64,000 nucleotides of DNA from Amycolatopsis rubida (lineage in GTDB: Bacteria; Actinomycetota; Actinomycetes; Mycobacteriales; Pseudonocardiaceae), in the NCBI RefSeq assembly GCF_900115345.1, contig NZ_FOWC01000012.1, forward strand, positions 174,050-238,049. The letters run 5' to 3'. Position 1 is the stretch's first letter, and every line of letters begins with the position of its first letter. Positions 51,660 through 62,319 of the stretch are shown piece by piece. The position numbers were made by a program, and so were the translations under genes. The notes beneath the pieces are model-generated. The model saw nothing but the letters and a program-made list of their open reading frames with translations, was not told where the DNA came from and made no database searches.

Positions 51660-52643
51660 ATGCAGCGCGACGACTACCTCGAGACCGCCGTCCGCGACGT
51701 GCTCACCGCCGACGAGGCCGCCGCTGACCGCCGGATCGGCCACGCCGCACTCCTCCTCGCGACCGCGGGCGCGGCCGACGCCGCGGATCGCCTTGTCACG
51801 CAATGGCACGCGGCGACCGGACGCCCGGCGTCCGTGCTCGCCGACGACGCGGTGCGCGCCCGCGCCTGGGCGATGCTCTTCGAGGCGCGCGGCGACCGTC
51901 CACAATGGGCAGACGCGCTCGTTCCGCTCGACCTGGACGCGGAAGAACAAGCCCACCAAGCATTTCTCGCCCGCCGAGCGTCCGATTTGGACGGTCTTTT
52001 CGACGGTTCGCCAATCGCGGGCGTGGTCTCCGCGATCGCCCCGGAGCGGCCGGATCCGGTGCGCGACGCACTGGCCGCCGCCGACCTCGGCGCGTGGGCC
52101 GCACTCGTCGAAAGCCACCCCGACCCGGACGTCGCGACGCTCGCCGCCACCCGCCCGCTCGCCGCCCGGCTGGTCGGCGGCGCGGACCCGCTCGGACTCG
52201 GCACGGAGTGGCCGGACCAGTGCGCGGGGGCGCTGATCGCCGCACTGCGCGAACGCCATCCGACCAGCCCGGCCAGCCTTCCGGAACTGGTCTCGGCGAT
52301 CCTCCGGCTGCGCGGGCAACGCGCCCCCGCCCCGGCGTCGCCCGCCGACCTGGCCGCCGCCGAACAACGCCTCGGCTTCCGCCTTCCCGACGACTACCGC
52401 GAGTTCCTGGCGCTCGCGGACGGGTTACCCGCGGACGTGGTGTTCCCGCGCCTGCTGCCCGCCCGCGAACTGCGCGCCGACGGAACGGTCGTGATCGTCT
52501 CCGACCCCGCGACCGTCCTGCTCGCCCACACCGGCGACGGCTGGCGAGCGGTCGAAGTGGACCTCACGTACGGCAGCACCGCGCACGACTCGTTCCGCGC
52601 GCTGCTGGAACACCACCACCGACTGCTGGAAGCAAGCGCCTGA
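51660..52643 (+). CDS. SMI1/KNR4-domain protein
   Basis: A 327-residue protein. Residues 1-225 are helical and unrecognised, rich in Ala and Asp. Residues 228-325 are an SMI1/KNR4 (SUKH) domain (SPADLAAAEQRLGFRLPDDY, REFLALADGLP, ending in TYGSTAHDSFRALLEHH). SUKH domains often act as immunity proteins or protein-interaction modules. No toxin gene is adjacent, so the role is open. Confidence 0.8.
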   Translation: MQRDDYLETAVRDVLTADEAAADRRIGHAALLLATAGAADAADRLVTQWHAATGRPASVLADDAVRARAWAMLFEARGDRPQWADALVPLDLDAEEQAHQAFLARRASDLDGLFDGSPIAGVVSAIAPERPDPVRDALAAADLGAWAALVESHPDPDVATLAATRPLAARLVGGADPLGLGTEWPDQCAGALIAALRERHPTSPASLPELVSAILRLRGQRAPAPASPADLAAAEQRLGFRLPDDYREFLALADGLPADVVFPRLLPARELRADGTVVIVSDPATVLLAHTGDGWRAVEVDLTYGSTAHDSFRALLEHHHRLLEASA

Positions 52644-52665
52644 CTCAGCCCACCCGCCCGCTGAA

Positions 52666-52720
52666 GTCCGTGAGGGCCACCTTCACAGCCGCTGATTCCC
52701 TCAGGGTTCCCCTCACGACC
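52666..52720. repeat. convergent-gap palindromic repeat, copy R5 (left arm altered)
   Basis: The right half (GATTCCCTCAGGGTTCCCCT followed by CACG) matches the family, while the left half GTGAGGGCCACCTTCAC forms its own small hairpin, as in R1. It lies between the convergent SMI1/KNR4 gene and the 112-residue gene. Confidence 0.65.
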
Positions 52721-52816
52721 CGCACCCGGGCCGCAAGCCGGCGCGCGCAACGCCGAGACCGATGGAATCAGCACCCCCGGCAACAACCCGGCGGCTACCG
52801 AGAGCCAGCGCCCGGC

Positions 52817-53155
52817 TCAGCTGCCCGGGCGGCGCTTCTGCCGTTCGGTGTATTCGCGCATGCGCTTCGGGTAACCGACGCGCGCGGCCTCGTACACCGG
52901 AATCGTGTGCTTGTGGCCGAACCGCTGCGCGGCGTCGAAGCTTCCGATGCGGCGGCGGGTCCATTCGCCGTCGTGCGCGACAAGCACCACAGTGGTGTCG
53001 GTCACCGTGGTCGGCGGCTCGACGTACGCCTCCACCCCGCGGCGCGCGGCGGCCCATTCTTCCAGGTAGCGGGTGTCGGCCGAGCCTCCGGAGCGGCCTG
53101 CTCCAGCGGCCGCGCCGCGTCTGCCGCGGCGGCGCAACGAGTCGAAGATCCCCAC
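52817..53155 (-). CDS. small conserved actinobacterial protein
   Basis: A 112-residue protein with a basic N-terminus (MGIFDSLRRRGRRGAAAG) and a compact core (TVTDTTVVLVAHDGEWTRRR, GHKHTIPVYEAARVGYPKRM). No family name is recognised. It is divergent from lpd, and the gap includes a CGCGCGCG-rich stretch. Confidence 0.7.
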   Translation of the reverse strand: MGIFDSLRRRGRRGAAAGAGRSGGSADTRYLEEWAAARRGVEAYVEPPTTVTDTTVVLVAHDGEWTRRRIGSFDAAQRFGHKHTIPVYEAARVGYPKRMREYTERQKRRPGS

Positions 53156-53357
53156 TTCGACCCCCTTTCTTCCGGCGAGAGTCCGGACTTCATTATTCCC
53201 GGGTTCGTGTGTGGCCGGTGTCGCAGCACCGCCTTGGCCCGGCTAGGTCGCAACGCCGATCGGCGTAGTGACAAGATGGCTGTTGTCGCGCGCGCGTTTA
53301 TACCGGGTGCCGCGGCGACCGAAGCTCCACCCCTATCGCTGCCGAGGAGTTATTGAA

Positions 53358-54731
53358 GTGAGCGACACCTCCGCCGACCTCGTGATCCTGGGAGGCGGAT
53401 CGGGCGGCTACGCCGCGGCCTTCCGCGCGGCCGAGCTGGGCCTTTCCGTCACGCTGATCGAGAAGGACAAGCTGGGCGGGACCTGCCTCCACCGGGGCTG
53501 CATCCCGACCAAGGCCCTGCTGCACGCCGCCGAGGTCGCCGACGAGGCCCGCGACGCCGAGACCTTCGGCGTCAAGGCCGTGTTCGAAGGCATCGACATC
53601 GCGGGGGTGAACAAGTACAAGGACGGGATCGTCTCCCGGCTGTACAAGGGCCTCCAGGGCCTGGCCAAGGCGCACAAGGTGAACCTCGTCGAGGGCACCG
53701 GCCGGTTCGTCGGCGGCACCACCGTCGAGGTCGAGGGCACCCGCTACACCGGCAAGAACGTCATCCTCGCCACCGGTTCGTACTCGCGCAGCCTGCCCGG
53801 CCTCGAACTCGGCGGCCGCATCATCGCGAGCGAGCAGGCGCTGACGCTGGACTACGTGCCGAAGAAGGTCGTCGTGCTCGGCGGCGGCGTGATCGGCGTG
53901 GAGTTCGCCAGCGTGTGGGCCTCCTTCGGGGTCGACGTCACCGTGGTCGAGGCGCTCCCGCGGCTGGTCCCGAACGAGGACGAGTACGCCTCCAAGCAGC
54001 TTGAACGCGCGTTCCGCCGCCGCAAGATCGGCTTCAAGACCGGCGTGAAGTTCACCGGCGCGAAGCAGGACGACAACGGCGTCAGCGTGTCGCTGGAGTC
54101 CGGCGAAACGCTGGAGGCCGACCTGCTGCTGGTCGCCGTCGGCCGCGGCCCGAACTCGGCCGGGCACGGCTACGAGGAGGCGGGCGTCCAGATCGACCGC
54201 GGCTTCGTGCTCACCGACGACCGGCTGCGCACCAACCTGCCGAATGTCTACGCGGTCGGCGACATCGTGCCGGGCCTTCAGCTCGCGCACCGCGGCTTCC
54301 AGCAGGGCATCTTCGTGGCCGAGGAGATCGCCGGCCTGAACCCGCGCGTCATCGACGAGCGCGGCATCCCGCGCGTCACCTACTCGCACCCCGAGGTCGC
54401 TTCCGTCGGGCTCACCGAGGCACAGGCCAAGGAGAAGTACGGGTCGGACGTCACCACGTTCACCTACGACCTCGGCGGCAACGGCAAGAGCCAGATCCTC
54501 AAGACCTCCGGCGGCGTGAAGCTGGTGAAGGCCCCCGACGGCCCCGTCGTCGGCGTGCACATGGTGGGCGACCGGGTCGGCGAGCTGATCGGCGAAGCGC
54601 AGCTGATCTACAGCTGGGAGGCGTTCCCGGAGGACGTCGCCCCGCTGATCCACGCGCACCCCACGCAGACCGAGGCACTCGGCGAAGCGTTCCTCGCCCT
54701 CGCGGGCAAGCCGCTGCACGTGCACAGCTGA
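53358..54731 (+). CDS. lpdA: dihydrolipoyl dehydrogenase (E3)
   Basis: A 457-residue FAD disulfide oxidoreductase. N-terminal FAD motif GGGSGGYAAAFRAAELG, redox pair in GGTCLHRGCIPTK, NAD motif VVLGGGVIGVEFASVW, and the C-terminal His-Glu dyad in HAHPTQTEAL. GTG 53358 follows GAGGAG. It reoxidises dihydrolipoyl groups on the E2 encoded next, 55 nt downstream, with which it is probably cotranscribed. Confidence 0.96.
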   Translation: MSDTSADLVILGGGSGGYAAAFRAAELGLSVTLIEKDKLGGTCLHRGCIPTKALLHAAEVADEARDAETFGVKAVFEGIDIAGVNKYKDGIVSRLYKGLQGLAKAHKVNLVEGTGRFVGGTTVEVEGTRYTGKNVILATGSYSRSLPGLELGGRIIASEQALTLDYVPKKVVVLGGGVIGVEFASVWASFGVDVTVVEALPRLVPNEDEYASKQLERAFRRRKIGFKTGVKFTGAKQDDNGVSVSLESGETLEADLLLVAVGRGPNSAGHGYEEAGVQIDRGFVLTDDRLRTNLPNVYAVGDIVPGLQLAHRGFQQGIFVAEEIAGLNPRVIDERGIPRVTYSHPEVASVGLTEAQAKEKYGSDVTTFTYDLGGNGKSQILKTSGGVKLVKAPDGPVVGVHMVGDRVGELIGEAQLIYSWEAFPEDVAPLIHAHPTQTEALGEAFLALAGKPLHVHS

Positions 54732-54786
54732 CGCGCAACCAGCACAATCCAGACCACGTCTTAGCGATCAAGGGAGCCAGCGAACA

Positions 54787-56568
<1,782 letters not shown>

Positions 56569-56584
56569 TCCGGCAACTCCCCGG

Positions 56585-56621
56585 CGAAGGCCCTCGCACC
56601 CGCTCGGGTGCGGGGGCCTTC
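56585..56621. terminator. hairpin terminator after dlaT
   Basis: GAAGGCCCTCGCACCC pairs with GGGTGCGGGGGCCTTC (one mismatch), followed by GCTCTTTCCCCCTTT. Confidence 0.8.
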
Positions 56622-56643
56622 GCTCTTTCCCCCTTTCAGCTAA

Positions 56644-56672
56644 TCCGGAATTCCGGAATACCGGAGTAAACT
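56644..56672 (+). promoter_or_regulatory. promoter with overlapping palindrome for the serine hydrolase gene
   Basis: TCCGGAATTCCGGA (56644-56657) is a perfect 14-nt palindrome at the -35 position. TAAACT (56667-56672) is 7 nt before ATG 56680. A repressor bound to the palindrome would block this leaderless promoter. Confidence 0.5.
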
Positions 56673-56679
56673 CGCCGGC

Positions 56680-57789
56680 ATGCTCACCCGACGCAGATTG
56701 CTCACGTCGGTCGCCGCAGCGGGGGCCGCCACGATCGTCGCGCCCTCGCTCGCGCTGGCCGATCCCCCGGACCAATCCACCCCCGAAGGCTGGCTCGCCC
56801 GGCTCGCGGCACACCGCGACGACGTGTCAGCGGTTTTCTCCGACGGCACCGGCCGCCGGTTCAGCCATCTCGCGGACCGCTCGCTCACCATCGCGTCCGC
56901 GATCAAGGTGGTGCATCTGCTCGCCTACACCACAGCGGTCGCGCGAGGACGGCTCGATCCGGACGAGCAGGTGCGCGTCGGCGACTGGGACGCCCGGCAT
57001 CCGTATCTCGGCGACGGCCTGGTCGGGCAGGGCAGTCACCTGAAGGCGCTGACCTACCTGGGAATCCCGTGCGACGAGTACGGCGTCGCGAAGGACCCGG
57101 AGCGATGCGTGCCGCTGCACAGCATCGCCGAAACGATGATCTGTTTCAGCGACAACTCCGCGGCCGACTATCTGCGCGCCCGGCTCGGCGACCGGGCACT
57201 GCGGGAGGCCGCGGCCCGGGGCGGCTGGCGCATGCCGGACGTCCGGATGTTCGGCGGCGAGACTCTGCTGCTGTATTTCCCGGAGTACTGCCCGCCGCCG
57301 CGCAGCCCGGTCGTGGTCCGCCGCGCGGCGGGAGACGCGCTGTCGAACCGGTTCGCGCGCGACCCGTCGTTCCGCGCCCAAGTGCTCCCGCGCGCCGCCG
57401 GGAAACCTCCCTCCGTGGCGGCGATCCTGGCGTGGTCCGCGGCGACCGGACAGGGCAGCGCCGCGCAGTTGTCCGGGATGCACCACGAGATCGCCGCGAG
57501 CCGCGACCGCGCGGCCGTCCTCGCGCAGGAGATCCTCGCCGCGCCGCTCGCGAGAGATAAGCCGTCGGGTTCGAAAGCCCTGCTGTACAAGGGCGGAAAC
57601 CTGCCCGGCTTCCTCGTTCTCGGACTCGACGTGCTCTGGCCGGACCGCCGTCCGGGCACCGGCACGATCTTCCTGAAGAACTCCACGCCGGAGGATCTCC
57701 AGTACGGCGGAGTGCTGCAGCAGCTGTGCATCGACGCGCTGTACCGCCCGGACACCTTCGCGGCACTGGAGCGTGCGCTGGGACACTGA
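56680..57789 (+). CDS. secreted serine beta-lactamase-like hydrolase
   Basis: A 369-residue protein with a twin-arginine-type signal (LTRRRLLTSVAAAGAATIVA, residues 2-21). The penicillin-binding fold is indicated by SxxK (TIASAIK, near residue 75), SDN (CFSDNSAADYL, near residue 155) and a KGG triad (LLYKGGNLPG, near 302). It lacks clear class A Glu166. It could be a D,D-peptidase-like or esterase enzyme exported by Tat. Leaderless start at ATG 56680 with a possible operator. It ends 5 nt before the ArsR-like gene. Confidence 0.85.
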   Translation: MLTRRRLLTSVAAAGAATIVAPSLALADPPDQSTPEGWLARLAAHRDDVSAVFSDGTGRRFSHLADRSLTIASAIKVVHLLAYTTAVARGRLDPDEQVRVGDWDARHPYLGDGLVGQGSHLKALTYLGIPCDEYGVAKDPERCVPLHSIAETMICFSDNSAADYLRARLGDRALREAAARGGWRMPDVRMFGGETLLLYFPEYCPPPRSPVVVRRAAGDALSNRFARDPSFRAQVLPRAAGKPPSVAAILAWSAATGQGSAAQLSGMHHEIAASRDRAAVLAQEILAAPLARDKPSGSKALLYKGGNLPGFLVLGLDVLWPDRRPGTGTIFLKNSTPEDLQYGGVLQQLCIDALYRPDTFAALERALGH

Positions 57790-57794
57790 CCCGC

Positions 57795-58280
57795 ATGACC
57801 GAAGACCTCGCCGAGCGTGTCGCGGCGCTCGAACGCCGGATGGCCGCAGTGGAGGGGCGGCCCGCCGAACCCGTCCAGGACGGTCCGCCGGGAATCGTGG
57901 GCTATCAGGGTGAATTGACCGATCCCGAGCTGCGCTGGGAAATCCGGCTCACGACCCCGGCGGTCCTGTCGCTGCCGGACGGGCCGCGCGCCGAGGTGCT
58001 CGCCGCGCTGGCGAACACCGACCGGATCGCACTCGTCCGGCTGCTCGCCCGCGACGGCGCGCAAACCGGGGCCGCGCTGCGGGAAGCCGCCGAACTCAGC
58101 TCGCCGGGACGGCTCTACCACCACCTCAAGGCGCTCACCGCGGCCGGGCTCGTCGAGCAGGACCGCCGCGGCAGCTACCGGCTCAGGCCGACCGCCGCGA
58201 TACCCGCGCTGGTGCTGCTGACCGCCGCCGCCGACGTCGCCGGCCAGCTCCGCCCGGGTGTGCGCGAACCGGGCCGATAG
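57795..58280 (+). CDS. ArsR-like winged-helix regulator
   Basis: A 161-residue protein with an N-terminal coiled segment (LAERVAALERRMAAVEG) and a winged helix (LANTDRIALVRLLARDGAQT, ELSSPGRLYHHLKALTAAGL, VEQDRRGSYRL). ATG 57795 overlaps the end of the serine hydrolase region by only a few bases of spacing (5 nt), so they may form one operon. It might regulate its own promoter upstream of the hydrolase. Confidence 0.8.
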   Translation: MTEDLAERVAALERRMAAVEGRPAEPVQDGPPGIVGYQGELTDPELRWEIRLTTPAVLSLPDGPRAEVLAALANTDRIALVRLLARDGAQTGAALREAAELSSPGRLYHHLKALTAAGLVEQDRRGSYRLRPTAAIPALVLLTAAADVAGQLRPGVREPGR

Positions 58281-58295
58281 GACACGATCAGAGGC

Positions 58296-59174
58296 ATGCG
58301 GGTACTTATCGCGGGCTCCGGCGGTCTGATCGGCACCGCATTGACCGGACGGCTGCGCGAATCCGGGCACGACGTGCGCCGGCTGGTGCGGCGCACCGCG
58401 CGGGCGGAAGACGAACGCGGCTGGGACCCGCCGTCGGGACGGATCGACGACGGCGCGTTCGACGGCATCGACGCGGTGGTGAACCTGTGCGGTGCCCCGC
58501 TGTTGCCCGGCCGCTGGAGCGGAATGCGCAAACAGCAGCTGCTCGACAGCCGGGTGGAGCCGACCGAAGTGCTCGCCGAAGCGGTGGCGGAGCACGGCAT
58601 CGGCGTCTTGGTGAACGCCTCCGCCGTGGGTTACTACGGCAACGCCGGGTCCACTGTGGTCGATGAGAACACCAAGGCCGGCAACGGTTTTCTCGCCGAG
58701 ATGTGCACCGAGTGGGAGGCTGCCACCGCAGCGGCGGCCGAGGCCCGGGTCGTCTCGATCCGCACCGGTCTCGTCCTCGCCCGGAAAGGCGGCCTGCTCG
58801 ACGTGCTGCGTCCGCTCTTCCGCTTCGCGCTCGGCGGACGGCTCGGCGACGGCGGCCAGTACATGCCGTGGATCGCGCTGGACGACGAAATCGGTGCCCT
58901 CGTGCACATCCTGGAGCACGAATCGCTGTCCGGCCCGGTCAATCTCACCGGCCCGATCCCGGTCACCAACGCCGAGTTCACCCAGGCCCTTGGGCACGCC
59001 GTGCACCGGCCTTCCCCGTGGTGGGTCCCGGAAATCGCGATGAAGATCGCTCTTGGCCAGGCCGCCGAAGAGATGGCGCTGTACGGGCAGCGCGCGGTGC
59101 CGCGGAAGCTCGAAGCGAGCGGGTACGAATTCCGGCACCGCACCGTCGACACCGCGCTCGACGCGGCGACGTGA
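58296..59174 (+). CDS. TIGR01777-family epimerase/SDR (SDR39U1-like)
   Basis: A 292-residue atypical SDR. N-terminal Rossmann motif is VLIAGSGGLIGTAL, then DAVVNLCGAPLLPGRW and ASAVGYYGNAG; the Tyr of the YxxxK pair is in GYYGN. The C-terminal DUF1731-like half has VPEIAMKIALGQAAEEM. It corresponds to Rv2216 between dlaT and lipB. Substrate unknown. The next gene starts within its stop (GTGA). Confidence 0.92.
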   Translation: MRVLIAGSGGLIGTALTGRLRESGHDVRRLVRRTARAEDERGWDPPSGRIDDGAFDGIDAVVNLCGAPLLPGRWSGMRKQQLLDSRVEPTEVLAEAVAEHGIGVLVNASAVGYYGNAGSTVVDENTKAGNGFLAEMCTEWEAATAAAAEARVVSIRTGLVLARKGGLLDVLRPLFRFALGGRLGDGGQYMPWIALDDEIGALVHILEHESLSGPVNLTGPIPVTNAEFTQALGHAVHRPSPWWVPEIAMKIALGQAAEEMALYGQRAVPRKLEASGYEFRHRTVDTALDAAT

Positions 59175-59800
59175 CGATGCCGCGCGTCCGGTGGATCGTC
59201 ACCGGGGTGGTGCTGTTCGCCGCGTTTCTCTGGCTGGGGTTCCTGGTAGACCGGCAGCCGCCGCAGCTCGACGTCGAGGTCGCCACGGCCTTGCGAGGAC
59301 AGGATGCTCGCCCGGCCGGTCAGATCGCGGGCGTGGTGACGAACGTCCTTGGCCCGGTGCTGCCGTACGCGCTCGGCGTGGTGCTGCTCGCGATCGTGCT
59401 GCGGGACCGATCGCGGCTCTCGCTGTGCGTGCGGCTCGCCCTGGTGCTTGTGCTGTGCCGGCTGACCAGCCTGGCGTTCAAGCCGGTGTTCCAGCGGCAA
59501 CGCCCCCGCGTGTACCCGGATCTGAGCTACCCCAGCGGCCACGTCGTTTCCGTGGCGACGACCAGCCTGGTCGTGGTCCTGCTCTGCGCCTGGCTGCGGC
59601 CGCGGTTCGCGCGATGGGCGATCTGGATTTCCGCCGCCGCGACCGTGCTGGCCGCGGCCTGCCGGATCGTGCTCGGCGTGCACTGGGTCACCGACACGAT
59701 CGGGGCCGTGCTCGCGGTGCTCGGCGTGGGACTGGTGTCAGCGACCGCACTGCGGCTGATCCCCTTTCCGGTACGCGAAAGGCGTAGCCTCGACGGGTGA
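59171..59800 (+). CDS. PAP2-family phosphatase, membrane
   Basis: A 209-residue protein with about six membrane segments and the three PAP2 motifs: KPVFQRQRP (KX6RP), YPSGHVVS (PSGH) and RIVLGVHWVTD (RX5H). It probably dephosphorylates a lipid pyrophosphate or similar at the membrane. GTG 59171 overlaps the preceding stop (GTGA), and the lipB GTG overlaps its own stop, so three genes are coupled. ATG 59177 is a close alternative. Confidence 0.88.
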   Translation: MTMPRVRWIVTGVVLFAAFLWLGFLVDRQPPQLDVEVATALRGQDARPAGQIAGVVTNVLGPVLPYALGVVLLAIVLRDRSRLSLCVRLALVLVLCRLTSLAFKPVFQRQRPRVYPDLSYPSGHVVSVATTSLVVVLLCAWLRPRFARWAIWISAAATVLAAACRIVLGVHWVTDTIGAVLAVLGVGLVSATALRLIPFPVRERRSLDG

Positions 59801-60540
59801 GTTCTTCGAGCGCAAGCTGCCGCATCGCCGCCGAACCCCTCGTCGTGCGCGAGGTCGGGACGATCGACTACACCGAAGCCTGGGACCTGCAGCGGGAGAT
59901 CCTCGCCGCGCGCGCGGACGACACCGGACCGGACACCATGCTGCTGCTGGAGCACCCGTCGGTCTACACCGCGGGCAAGCGCACCGAACCCGAGGACCGG
60001 CCCGCCGACGGCACCCCGGTGATCGACGTCGACCGCGGCGGCAAGATCACCTGGCACGGTCCCGGCCAGCTGGTCGGCTACCCGATCCTGAAGCTCGCCG
60101 ACCCGATCGACGTCATGCACTACGTGCGCAGGCTGGAAGAGGCGCTGATCGCGGTGTGCGACCGGTTCGGCGTGCGCACCGGCCGCGTCGAAGGCCGCAG
60201 CGGCGTGTGGATCCCCGCCGACGAACGCGGCATCGAACGCAAGATCGCCGCGATCGGCATCCGCGTCCAGCGCGGCGTGACGATGCACGGATTCGAGCTG
60301 AACTGCAACGCCGACCTGGCCGCGTTCGACACCATCGTGCCGTGCGGCATCCGCGACGCGGGCGTCACCTCGCTGTCGTACGAGCTGCGGCGCGACGTCC
60401 CGGTCGCCGAGGTGCTGCCGCTGGCGAAGGAACTGGTGCTGGCCGCCCTCGAAGGCGAACTGCCGGTGAGCGACGACCGCTGGCTGCCGCGCCCGGAGGC
60501 CCCGAAGGCCCCCGGCGTCACCTTCGCCCTGCAGAACTGA
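59797..60540 (+). CDS. lipB: octanoyl-ACP:protein octanoyltransferase
   Basis: A 247-residue LipB transferring octanoyl groups to lipoyl domains. TAGKRTEPEDRP, RGGKITWHGPGQLVGYPIL, RKIAAIGIRVQRGVTMHGF (with the catalytic Lys) and DTIVPCGI (catalytic Cys) are clear. GTG 59797 overlaps the PAP2 stop. It works with LipA (partial at the right edge) on DlaT. It is convergent with the LLM oxidoreductase. Confidence 0.95.
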   Translation: MSSSSASCRIAAEPLVVREVGTIDYTEAWDLQREILAARADDTGPDTMLLLEHPSVYTAGKRTEPEDRPADGTPVIDVDRGGKITWHGPGQLVGYPILKLADPIDVMHYVRRLEEALIAVCDRFGVRTGRVEGRSGVWIPADERGIERKIAAIGIRVQRGVTMHGFELNCNADLAAFDTIVPCGIRDAGVTSLSYELRRDVPVAEVLPLAKELVLAALEGELPVSDDRWLPRPEAPKAPGVTFALQN

Positions 60541-60547
60541 TCCAGCG

Positions 60548-60602
60548 GTCCGTGAAGGTCTTCCTCGCGGGAAGCTGATTCCCACGAGGAAGACCTTCAC
60601 CG
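60548..60602. repeat. convergent-gap palindromic repeat, copy R6 (different stem sequence)
   Basis: GTGAAGGTCTTCCTCG pairs with CGAGGAAGACCTTCAC, flanking the family loop GGGAAGCTGATTCCC. The stem differs at many positions from R2 yet stays fully paired. It lies between convergent lipB and the LLM gene. Confidence 0.8.
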
Positions 60603-60605
60603 CTT

Positions 60606-61541
60606 TCAGTCCAGCTGAGGTGCGACCTCGCTCGCCACGAACTCGATGTGGTCGAGGTCGGCGAGGTCGAGCACCTGCAGGTACAGCCGGGTGATCCCGG
60701 TCTTCTCCCGCCACTGCCCGATCCGGTCCACGAGCTCCGCCGCGGTCCCGGCCAGCCCGTTGGCCCGCAGCTCGGCCGTCTCCCGGCCGATCGCGGACGC
60801 CCGGCGCGCGACCTCCGCATCGTCCCGGCCCGCCGCGAGCACGAGCGCGACCGAACGCAGGATCTTCTGGGGGTCGCGGCCGATCGCCTCCGCCGCCGCG
60901 TCGACGCGCTGGAACTGCGCGAGCGCGGTGTCGGCGTCCACGAACGGCAGGTTGAACTCGTCGGCGTACTGCGCGGCCAGCGCCGGGGTGCGCTTCTTGC
61001 CGCCCCCGCCGATGATCACCGGCGGCGCGGGCGACTGCGAGGGCTTCGGCAGCGCGGGCGAGTCGGCGAGCGTGTAGTAGTCGCCGGAGTAGGAGAACGT
61101 CTTCCCGGCCGGGGTCTTCCACAGGCCGGTGATCACCGCGAGCTGCTCGGCGTAGCGGTCGAAACGCTCCTTGAGCGGCGGCAGAGTGAGGCCGTAGGCG
61201 GTGTGCTCGTCGTCGTACCAGCCGGTGCCGATGCCGAATTCCACGCGCCCGCCGGACATCTGGTCCACCTGCGCGACCGAGATCGCGAGCGGGCCCGGGT
61301 AGCGGAAGGTGGCCGCGGTGACGAGCGTGCCGAGCCGGATCCGCTCGGTCTCGCGGGCGAGGCCGGCGAGGGTGATCCACGCGTCGGTCGGCCCGGGAAG
61401 GCCGTCCGCGTCACCCATCTTGAGGTAGTGGTCGCTGCGGAAGAAGGCGTCGTAGCCCGCGGCCTCAGTGGTCCGCGCGACCCGCAGCAGGTCGTCGTAG
61501 CTCGCCCCCTGCTGGGGTTCGGTGAAGATCCTCAAGTCCAT
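60606..61541 (-). CDS. LLM-class F420-dependent oxidoreductase
   Basis: A 311-residue TIM-barrel oxidoreductase of the luciferase-like/F420 group: FRSDHYLKMGDADG, RIRLGTLVTAATFRYPGPLA, GRVEFGIGTGWYDDEHTAYG, FSYSGDYYTL and PPVIIGGGGKKRTPAL. F420 use is inferred from group and organism type. The start at ATG 61541 is preceded by a TTAGGC-type -10. Substrate unknown. Confidence 0.9.
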   Translation of the reverse strand: MDLRIFTEPQQGASYDDLLRVARTTEAAGYDAFFRSDHYLKMGDADGLPGPTDAWITLAGLARETERIRLGTLVTAATFRYPGPLAISVAQVDQMSGGRVEFGIGTGWYDDEHTAYGLTLPPLKERFDRYAEQLAVITGLWKTPAGKTFSYSGDYYTLADSPALPKPSQSPAPPVIIGGGGKKRTPALAAQYADEFNLPFVDADTALAQFQRVDAAAEAIGRDPQKILRSVALVLAAGRDDAEVARRASAIGRETAELRANGLAGTAAELVDRIGQWREKTGITRLYLQVLDLADLDHIEFVASEVAPQLD

Positions 61542-61566
61542 GTCCGCCAGCCTAACGGCGGATCGA

Positions 61567-62196
61567 TCAGCCCGCGGCGGGTCGCTGCTCGTCTCCCGCC
61601 GGGCGGCGCAGCCGGAACAGCATCCGCGTGATGACGTCCTCGATCTCGGCGCCGACCTTCTTCGGGTCCGCCGCCCCGGCGATCTCGGTGGCCGCGCTCG
61701 ACAACGCGCCGAACAGCAGCCGCGCGGTGAGATCGACCGGGACCGGCTCCACCTCGCCCGCGTCGACGAGCAGCTGCAGCCCGGACCGCACGAGTCCGAA
61801 ACTGGACTGCTCCTCGGCCTCGCGCCAGCGTTCCCAGCCCATCACGACCGGCCCCTCGTGGATGGCGATCCGCTGGTAGGAGGGGTCGAGGCAGCTGCGG
61901 ATGAACGCCTGCAGCCCGCTCATCGCGCGCTCCCACGGGGCGCCGTCGCCGGTCATGATCTTCTGCAGCCGGTCGTAGACCAGGCTTTCGACCTGTTCGA
62001 ACGCGGCTTCGAAGAGCGCCTGCTTCCCGCTGAAATGGTGGTACAGCGCGCCTTTCGTGACACGGGCGCGTTTGGCCACCTCGTCGAGCGAGGTACCCGC
62101 GTATCCGCGTTTCGTGAACAGTTCGACCGCGCTGTCGACCAGGGCGGATCGGGTCGACTCGGAGTAGTCGAGTCGTCGGGACCTCATTGTCGGCAC
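61567..62196 (-). CDS. TetR/AcrR-family regulator
   Basis: About 209 residues with an N-terminal TetR helix-turn-helix (GYAGTSLDEVAKRARVTKGA to LYHHFSGKQALFEAAFE) and a ligand-binding helical C-terminal domain. GTG 62196 is chosen because TAAGGT (62209-62204) lies 7 nt before it; GTG 62202 and ATG 62187 are in frame. It may regulate the LLM gene downstream or the divergent unknown gene. Possible operators lie in the divergent gap. Confidence 0.9.
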   Translation of the reverse strand: MPTMRSRRLDYSESTRSALVDSAVELFTKRGYAGTSLDEVAKRARVTKGALYHHFSGKQALFEAAFEQVESLVYDRLQKIMTGDGAPWERAMSGLQAFIRSCLDPSYQRIAIHEGPVVMGWERWREAEEQSSFGLVRSGLQLLVDAGEVEPVPVDLTARLLFGALSSAATEIAGAADPKKVGAEIEDVITRMLFRLRRPAGDEQRPAAG

Positions 62197-62227
62197 GCTC
62201 ACAACCTTACGCCGGGACCCGAGGGAC

Positions 62228-62242
62228 CATACCCGTGGTATG
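62228..62242. promoter_or_regulatory. probable TetR operator
   Basis: CATACC-CGT-GGTATG is a perfect 6-nt inverted repeat in the divergent gap. Two further GTATG half-sites (in GAGTATG and CAGTATG) follow within 45 nt toward the + strand gene. Confidence 0.5.
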
Positions 62243-62319
62243 TTGGCCGCGTCAGGTCCGTACCGGGAGTATGCCGCAGACCGGCAGTATGACCCGGGTC
62301 ACGGAAGGGGAGCCACACC

